Shown here: positions 58,176 to 64,000 of the stretch, piece after piece
Position numbering within the stretch: the stretch's first letter is position 1
Layout: the number at the start of each line of letters is the position of its first letter
Origin: Malachius bipustulatus
Lineage: Eukaryota; Arthropoda; Insecta; Coleoptera; Melyridae
NCBI GenBank assembly: GCA_910589415.1
Contig: OU342634.1
Coordinates: forward strand, 44,322,723 to 44,386,722
DNA: 64,000 bases
Direction of reading: 5' to 3'
Program-made: the position numbers and the translations under genes
The notes under the pieces: model-generated
The model's database searches: none
Told to the model about the DNA's origin: nothing
Seen by the model: only the letters and a program-made list of their open reading frames with translations

Positions 58176-58918
58176 TCGAAGTTTTACTGTTTTATGCAAA
58201 AACTATACGTCAAACGGAAAAAAATCAAGAGACCACATTTGCTTGGAAAGGGATGGGGACATCAAAAATAATTTTTACTTTAAGAAAAAGCAGTGGCGTA
58301 ACATATTTTTCTTCAAAAACATTTAATTCAAAACCCGTACAGACGCCACTGGTAAAAGTACTAAAATTGTTTTCGCCTCATGAAATGCACGTTGATGCAT
58401 AGAAGGCGTGTACCAAATTTCAAAAAAATATCTAAATATTGTAACGACGAGGACCCCGGCCCGTTGGTCTGTGGCGAAAAGCCACCGTGTGATCGCCTAG
58501 TTTCCCTAATTTCTCCTAATAGGACCGCTGTGTGTTCCTACGTTGTGTTTACCGTCGTCTTTACCGTAGTCACCCCTGCTCTTTGATTGAGGTATGCCAG
58601 GATTACTATGGCCGAAACGGATGCGCAAAAGAACCTACTGGGATTTTTCTTTTGTCGGAAAAGCGGGGAACTTTAACTGCGACTTGTTGTTAACTGTTGG
58701 CTTACTGTCGGTTGTCTAAAAGCGATGGATGAGCGAGAGAATTCGTTTACAAGAGCGTGAAATGGTGAAGTGCGAGATGGGCTGTGATTTTGCATAGAGA
58801 GTATAAAAAAGTGGAAAATGAAGATAGATATATTTCATATATCTTTCACACTTCTATCTATTTCAGATACCACTCTTTTGCACACCTGTGCTTTCTTATT
58901 ATTTCGTTTTGCTTTTAT

Positions 58919-59155
58919 TTCGTTTACAGACGACCCGGTATATTGCGGGAATGTCTTATTACTTCTTTTCGCCTTATTTCAATTACAGACTATCCGGTAT
59001 ATGCGGAAATGTCCGTGTATTACCTATTCAACGATTTTCCTTTGCTAATTTCCTTTTTCTAGATTCTTTGATCTCGTTTCAAGCAACTGCTTGAATTAAT
59101 TTAGAAGACAACTACTTTGGTTTCAGACGATCCGGGATATTGCGGAAATGTCTGA
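58919..59155. repeat. Three spaced copies of a ~37-bp motif
   Basis: Copies of ttacagacgacccggtatat + tgcgggaatgtct occur near 58922, 58983 and 59122. Differences are limited to a few bases. Each is followed by a similar ttattac word. Confidence 0.65.
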
Positions 59156-60720
59156 CTCATTACTTATTCGAGTACAGGGTTGCCACTTCCCTTGAATTTT
59201 GATTGCGTATCTTTTATAAAATCGTTCCTTCCGATTCTCTTTTATTTAATGGTTTTATTTTCACAGTTGATTTACCTGGGAGGATGAATTGTTTCACCTC
59301 CGTTTATTTAATTCATAACCTGGGTGATACTGTATTTAGTTATCACTTTGTATACCTTGTTGTTATTTGTCTTGTTCTACCTTTTATTGCACCCGTCGAT
59401 GCTGCCTCGTCAGGCGACCTTTATGTCACATAATATGTTACCTTGCCCTTAGGCATTTGTTACTTGTTATACCTGGTGAGTTACCTTACTCGTCATCCGA
59501 GTCCTTTACGGATTAAAACCTTAATCAACTGTATTATTGTAGATTTTTCTACACACCTTGATTTATTACCCAGAGCATGTTGGCTCCGTTCGAAAATCTT
59601 TGTTCCTCAACATGATTATTAGCTGACCACACTACAGACCACGACTCTTTAACCATTAATCTAGTTAATGATTGAAATGCTGGACTTTTGTTTATCATTC
59701 GTGTTTAGGCTTGTTTACAGACAAATTACTTAATCTTTTGTATCGGCACCAACACACCGGTCCGCCAGTAACACGAGTACGTCGGCCTATCACCCCAAAG
59801 AGCGTAGATAGTATGATGAGAACATAATAATAACATTTGTCACATAAGATTCAGGTGTGTATAAAATCTGGTTAGAAGAGATTCGGAAAAATGACCTTAT
59901 AATGATACTTTGGTTTCTGGATCTAAATTGGCTTCACCCATTCTCGAGGCCGGTCTAATTTTGGTGATTTTGATTCTCTATTCGCTGATTTGCCTATCCT
60001 ACAACTGCGGGTGTTTTATTGCCCCGTGGCGTGCTACGATTTTCCACCTTAAAGAGTCCTGCTCTTTTTCCGGCCCCCAGAGGTCTCCATCTGGACATCG
60101 AGATGAATGCCTCCCCCAACGTTTGGCAATCGAGCACCTATCATGAATCCTAATTGGGTATTGTAATGGTGATGGTATTTCCTGATAATGTTTGCGAGTA
60201 TCAGTTGCTACATCTAACAACCCTGCCTTAGCTTGCTTGGTTCTAGTTATGGTGCTTATAATGCGAACGGCTCACTTTCACTCTCTGAAATGTCGTATAC
60301 TTTAAAGGGACAGCTTCCTGCCTAATATTTGTTTGATCCTATATCTGCACTAAGTAAACTCGGAAAATTAGGATGACTGAATTATTTCTAATCACAGGCC
60401 GTTTTATTTAATCCCTGACCTGGGTTCACTTTCTTCCTAGCTCTATCTCAATTTCCTATACGTGAATTATTTGTTGTTGAGGGATTGCTTCCTGCCGCGG
60501 ACTCTTTATTGGTGAACGTGATTAAGTAGGTACCTACTAGGTATTTGTCGCTGATGCCGCCTAATTCCTAGCTGATTATTTTACTTGGTTTAAAATGGGA
60601 TCTGCGCTCGTGGATTTGCCGAATCTGTTTGATTATTTACTTATGTGGATTTTGTTTCGAAGAGAGATCTTCCCTAACTATTTTGTAATTGGGTTTTCCT
60701 GGGTTTAGGAGGGAAATTCG

Positions 60721-61082
60721 GCCGGAGTTCACACAGGTGTCATCTCTGGCTGAATTGTCGAGTTAGAATTGTGATTAGAAGTTCTGTTCGGGTGCCATTT
60801 GACACTAACCAAATTGGCAATGGAAATTCTCAGGTAGATGATGGAAAACTCAGCCGGAGTTCACATAAACGTCGTCTCTGGCTGTGTTATCGGGTAAAGA
60901 ATTGTGATTTAGAAGTTTGTTCGGGTGCGAGTTGACCCTCACTAAATTGGCAATGGAAATTGTTAGGTAGATTAAGGAAAACTCGCCGGAGTTCACATAA
61001 ACGTCATCTCTGGCTGAATTTTAGGTTAAAGAAGGAGTTGTAGGCCGGAGTTCACATAAACGTCATCTCTGGCCAACAATTA
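60721..61082. repeat. Minisatellite with 132-bp units
   Basis: The word gccggagttcacataaacgt, then catctctggc, occurs at 60721, 60853, 60985 and 61044. The first three are exactly 132 bp apart and also share attggcaatggaaatt in the spacer. The last step is only 59 bp, a truncated unit. Confidence 0.8.
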
Positions 61083-61972
61083 AAGGGTTAAGGAGTCAGA
61101 TGCGACCTGCTCGGAAGCTGATCTTCGTCTGTTTCGAGCAGCGGCAAGGCGTTTGCTTTTATAGATGCCGCAGCCCGCCTTCTAAACATCACGCAACAAT
61201 GCATCGTGATTTATTTCTTAATCGTATTTTCCTAATTATTGGACTTAGCGATTTGACCTCGCGGCTACCTCACTGAATTGTCCTAAACCTGCACTATCTA
61301 AATTTTCCTTCAAATCGGTCGACGCGTTTAGGTACTTCTCATTGTATATTATTTTACCTGCCATTATGGCAGGTACCTGCCATTGTATCTGCTTGAAGCC
61401 ATTGTTTTGTTCTGATTTCACCAAAATCTTCCATCCGGCGGTATCTTTCCGCCCGTTCTTGTATGTAGGTCAGCTCTTCTTTTCTTTCATCACGCGGGCA
61501 GATAGTGTCTTGACACAACGCCTGCCCTAACATCTGGCAATGGTTTATTTACCCTTGCGGTGGTCGCTTTCTCGACGGACTGAATTGTAGCTAGCTGGAG
61601 CGATTCTATTTTATGAATATTTAATGAGCTGACGGGATCGTTTACTTGATGTAACGGCGGGTGGCTGTGTTTGAATTTTCTAACAATTTTATCTTTAGGT
61701 ATTTACGTACCTATATTCTCGCACTGTTTGCTTTTTCGATTTGGGCTGTTTTAACGAGGGAGAGGGAAATAATTTCCTTATCATCCTACCTAGGTGCGAT
61801 CCATTTCAATATCACAGTTATAATAAAAAATAAGTTTTTTCTTTAAATTTTAGCACCCTGTAGTTCAAAAGTTAAGACTTTAAGGACATACGTTCATATA
61901 AAGTTTTTTTCTCAAAATTGACCCAAGAATAACCTCCTTAAATATTCGCATGTTATTAAGAAACACCCTGTA

Positions 61973-64000
61973 TATCGTAATGTCAGTGAAGGTATTTTGA
62001 GCAATAAAATATGTAACAATTTATTGTTACAATGGTTATTTACTTATCGAAATTTCAATTTTCTTCACAGTTTCCGTAATATTACTTTCGTTTCGTTTCA
62101 ACCATTATTATAGGCAACTTCCCGTGCGCCTCTTGGTTTCTATCTAAATATTTATGTTTATATTTATTTATATATTTTCTAAAATTGTCTGCTATCCGAG
62201 AGTGATTTAGGATCAACGTTATTAACGTCTTAATACTTGTCTGTCAAGTGTCAGCTCCAAGGTCCATTAATGCCATTACCGGTTGCGGACTTTGCGACAA
62301 CGAGATTCGGAAATTAAATTGTTCTTTTCTTTTCTTGCTTGCGACCAGATTGCATCGCCATTAGTTGCTAAAATTATTTTAGAATTACTTCCTTATATTA
62401 TATCTTCCATTTCCCCTTTTAGTCCGTTTGTAGGTATGATTATTAATACCCCTTTTTAATTATTGAGCATGTGAATTACTACATTTTTCTATTAAATTAA
62501 ATAATTGCCGCATTAATAATTATTCTCATTATTTGTCTTTATATACATATTATCCATTTTATTTATTTTTATGCCAAGTTGTAATTTAAAATACCCGTGC
62601 AGAAACCGATTCACTGCTGATGCTTAACTATGAACATTAAGTGATTGAGCCGTGGTTTTATAGCCTTTTTCCTAGGAGTGCCTTTTCTTGGAACTGATTC
62701 GCCTTCCCTGAAACTGACTTGCCGTTTGTGGAGTTCATCCGTCAGTTTCTACTCTTCTTCTTAGAGTCTGTTTCTCAGCTCGACCAGCCACCGCGAACAA
62801 TCAGCCTTATACTGAAGCCTTACTCCAAGGAAATCTTCTAGCATCAGCCTACTCACATCAATTATTATCAAGCAGAAGCACGAAGCTATAAGTACCTAGT
62901 GAAATTCAGTGATTCTTGCCTCTGTTCGCGTTACAAGATTTTCAATTTTCATTTTTTTGCTTACCTACCGGTCCTTTTAAATTTGCAATTTTTATTATTA
63001 TTTTATTTGTAAATGTTTCTTTAAGTTAAGGCCACGTTTGTTTAAGTAAAATGAAACGTAATACAACGGTAATACATAGACAACGAGGAGATTCAAAATA
63101 TGGATGAAGAAGAGACTTTTTCAGCTGCCACTAAAAAAAAAAAACAGAATTCGTTGCACTGTTAATTAGGTGAACTGTAAAAACTGTCACAATCAAATTA
63201 GACGACTCGGGGATCTTGCTGTAACTTCGTCTACAGCTTTGACATAATGATGTGAATCGGGGATGTACCTGTGTATAAAGAGTAGAAAATGGTATTTCCA
63301 TAAATTTCGATTAATTAAAATCAAGTTTAATGACAAGGCATCTATTCGAAGAGAATATTGCTGTTCTCATCACTTTTCATTAAATCTTATGTATTTACGA
63401 ACTAAAACTAAAGGATAATGTCCAGCAGAACATAGTCGTTCAAGTTTATTAACCCTCCGAATTTAATCTGGTCTTCAAAGCAGAGGAAATCAGAGGAAAG
63501 GCACCTACTCCTGCATAACATTTTACATCGCCTCTAAACTCCCTTGTAGGTTGTCATAAGCAGTCATCGCACATGACAGTTCCCGGCTCCGTAGGGCAAT
63601 TCTTGAACATAACCCCGTAGTCGGGGACTCCAAAATGGACCATCCAAGGGACTTTATGCAGCAATTAGTGCAGTTATGTGTTATGGCCGTCGTTGACGCG
63701 CGCTCGCCTTGTCTTCTCCTGTTTGCTTTAATTAAGCATCCGTTTGTGCTTTCTTTGTCGCCTAACTATCGGGGTTGGATGGTAATTGCATTATGGAGAC
63801 AGACCGCTAAACCCGGAACGGCACCCTAATATTTCTGACCTGCCTTGGGCTATGCTATGTTCGAGGAGGGTGGGTTAAAATTATTATTTTTCTTTATTAA
63901 ACGAATTTATATACCTTATTTGAATAACAGAGAATTTATTCGGATTATCTGTTACTAAAGCTAGACTTTATTTTTATTAATAACCATTACGTTGAATATT
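61973..64000. other. Non-coding flank with GC-richer patches
   Basis: The patches 62640-62940 and 63440-63860 are GC-richer. The second is open for 64 codons on the plus strand without a recognisable domain. No splice-bounded exon is identified. The rest is AT-rich. Confidence 0.25.

Larger units (their letters stand above)
58440..61808 (+). mobile_element. Putative giant solo LTR or non-autonomous LTR element (3.37 kb)
   Basis: The insertion in the right arm of the foldback starts TGTAACGACGAGG and ends CCATTTCA, the TG...CA termini of LTRs. It is flanked by the 4-bp duplication atat (58436-58439 and 61809-61812). The uninterrupted left arm confirms the empty-site sequence. No gag, pol or internal second copy of its own ends is found, so it is either a single very long LTR left by recombination or a non-coding LTR-type element. 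It is T-rich on the plus strand and holds internal tandem repeats. Strand is arbitrary. Confidence 0.55.
57530..61970. mobile_element. Foldback derivative of a DD41D mariner relative, with a large insertion
   Basis: The ends cagggtgtttcttaataaca and its inverse are bordered by TA (57528-57529 and 61971-61972). The left arm 57530-57950 pairs with 58187-58439 plus 61809-61970. The right arm is cut in two by a 3.37-kb insertion. The short centre retains a transposase C-terminus. Without the insertion the element is ~1.07 kb. Confidence 0.85.

Noticed and set aside
58151..58402. 83-codon plus-strand frame also seen at 57731-57967 on the minus strand
   Set aside because: Same peptide from both arms of the foldback. 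No family match.
1..64000. CRISPR arrays, operons, phage or bacterial defence systems
   Set aside because: The window is eukaryotic and repeat-rich, and no such structure is present.

Overview
The window is AT-rich eukaryotic DNA, most likely from an insect. It carries DD41D-type and DD34D-type mariner relatives, a BEL/Pao retrotransposon, Jockey-, R1- and RTE/L2-like non-LTR remnants and a tRNA-derived SINE. The word tacctac/gtaggta is also very frequent. I cannot fix the order from sequence alone. There are no operons, ribosome binding sites or CRISPR arrays, and no intact host gene that I can support. Nearly everything recognisable is transposable-element sequence, much of it nested.

Layout. 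438-2609: a mariner relative with TA target duplications, ~520-bp terminal inverted repeats (TIRs) and a dead minus-strand transposase. 14310-15604: a decayed multi-exon gene with a SAM-like N-terminus and good splice sites (minus strand). 16602-19481: a second element of the same mariner type, with a tRNA-derived SINE in one TIR and a 201-bp MITE in the transposase C-terminus. 19605-26860: a dead Jockey/CR1-like retrotransposon (minus strand), split by a palindromic foldback (20430-20965) and by a complete BEL/Pao element (21350-26803). The BEL element has LTRs that look identical, a 5-bp target duplication and one open 1546-aa gag-pol frame that lacks most of the reverse transcriptase. 28060-28830 and 31501-32205: further non-LTR pol fragments. 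36592-37434 and 37441-38193: two near-perfect long palindromes standing back to back.

44460-45735: inverted repeats with two poly-C tracts. 49950-51037: a broken mariner pseudogene. 53162-54914: a 5'-truncated Jockey-like insertion whose 5' end is inverted in place, with 15-bp target duplications and microhomology, as expected from twin priming. 57530-61970: a foldback derivative of the DD41D family, with a 3.37-kb LTR-like insertion in its right arm that contains tandem repeats. The remaining stretches are AT-rich non-coding DNA with a few GC-richer patches that may be conserved regulatory DNA or unrecognised exons.

Functionally, this is a record of transposition in a gene-poor region. The only long open frame is the BEL polyprotein. 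It could be mobilised only if a complete relative elsewhere supplied reverse transcriptase.
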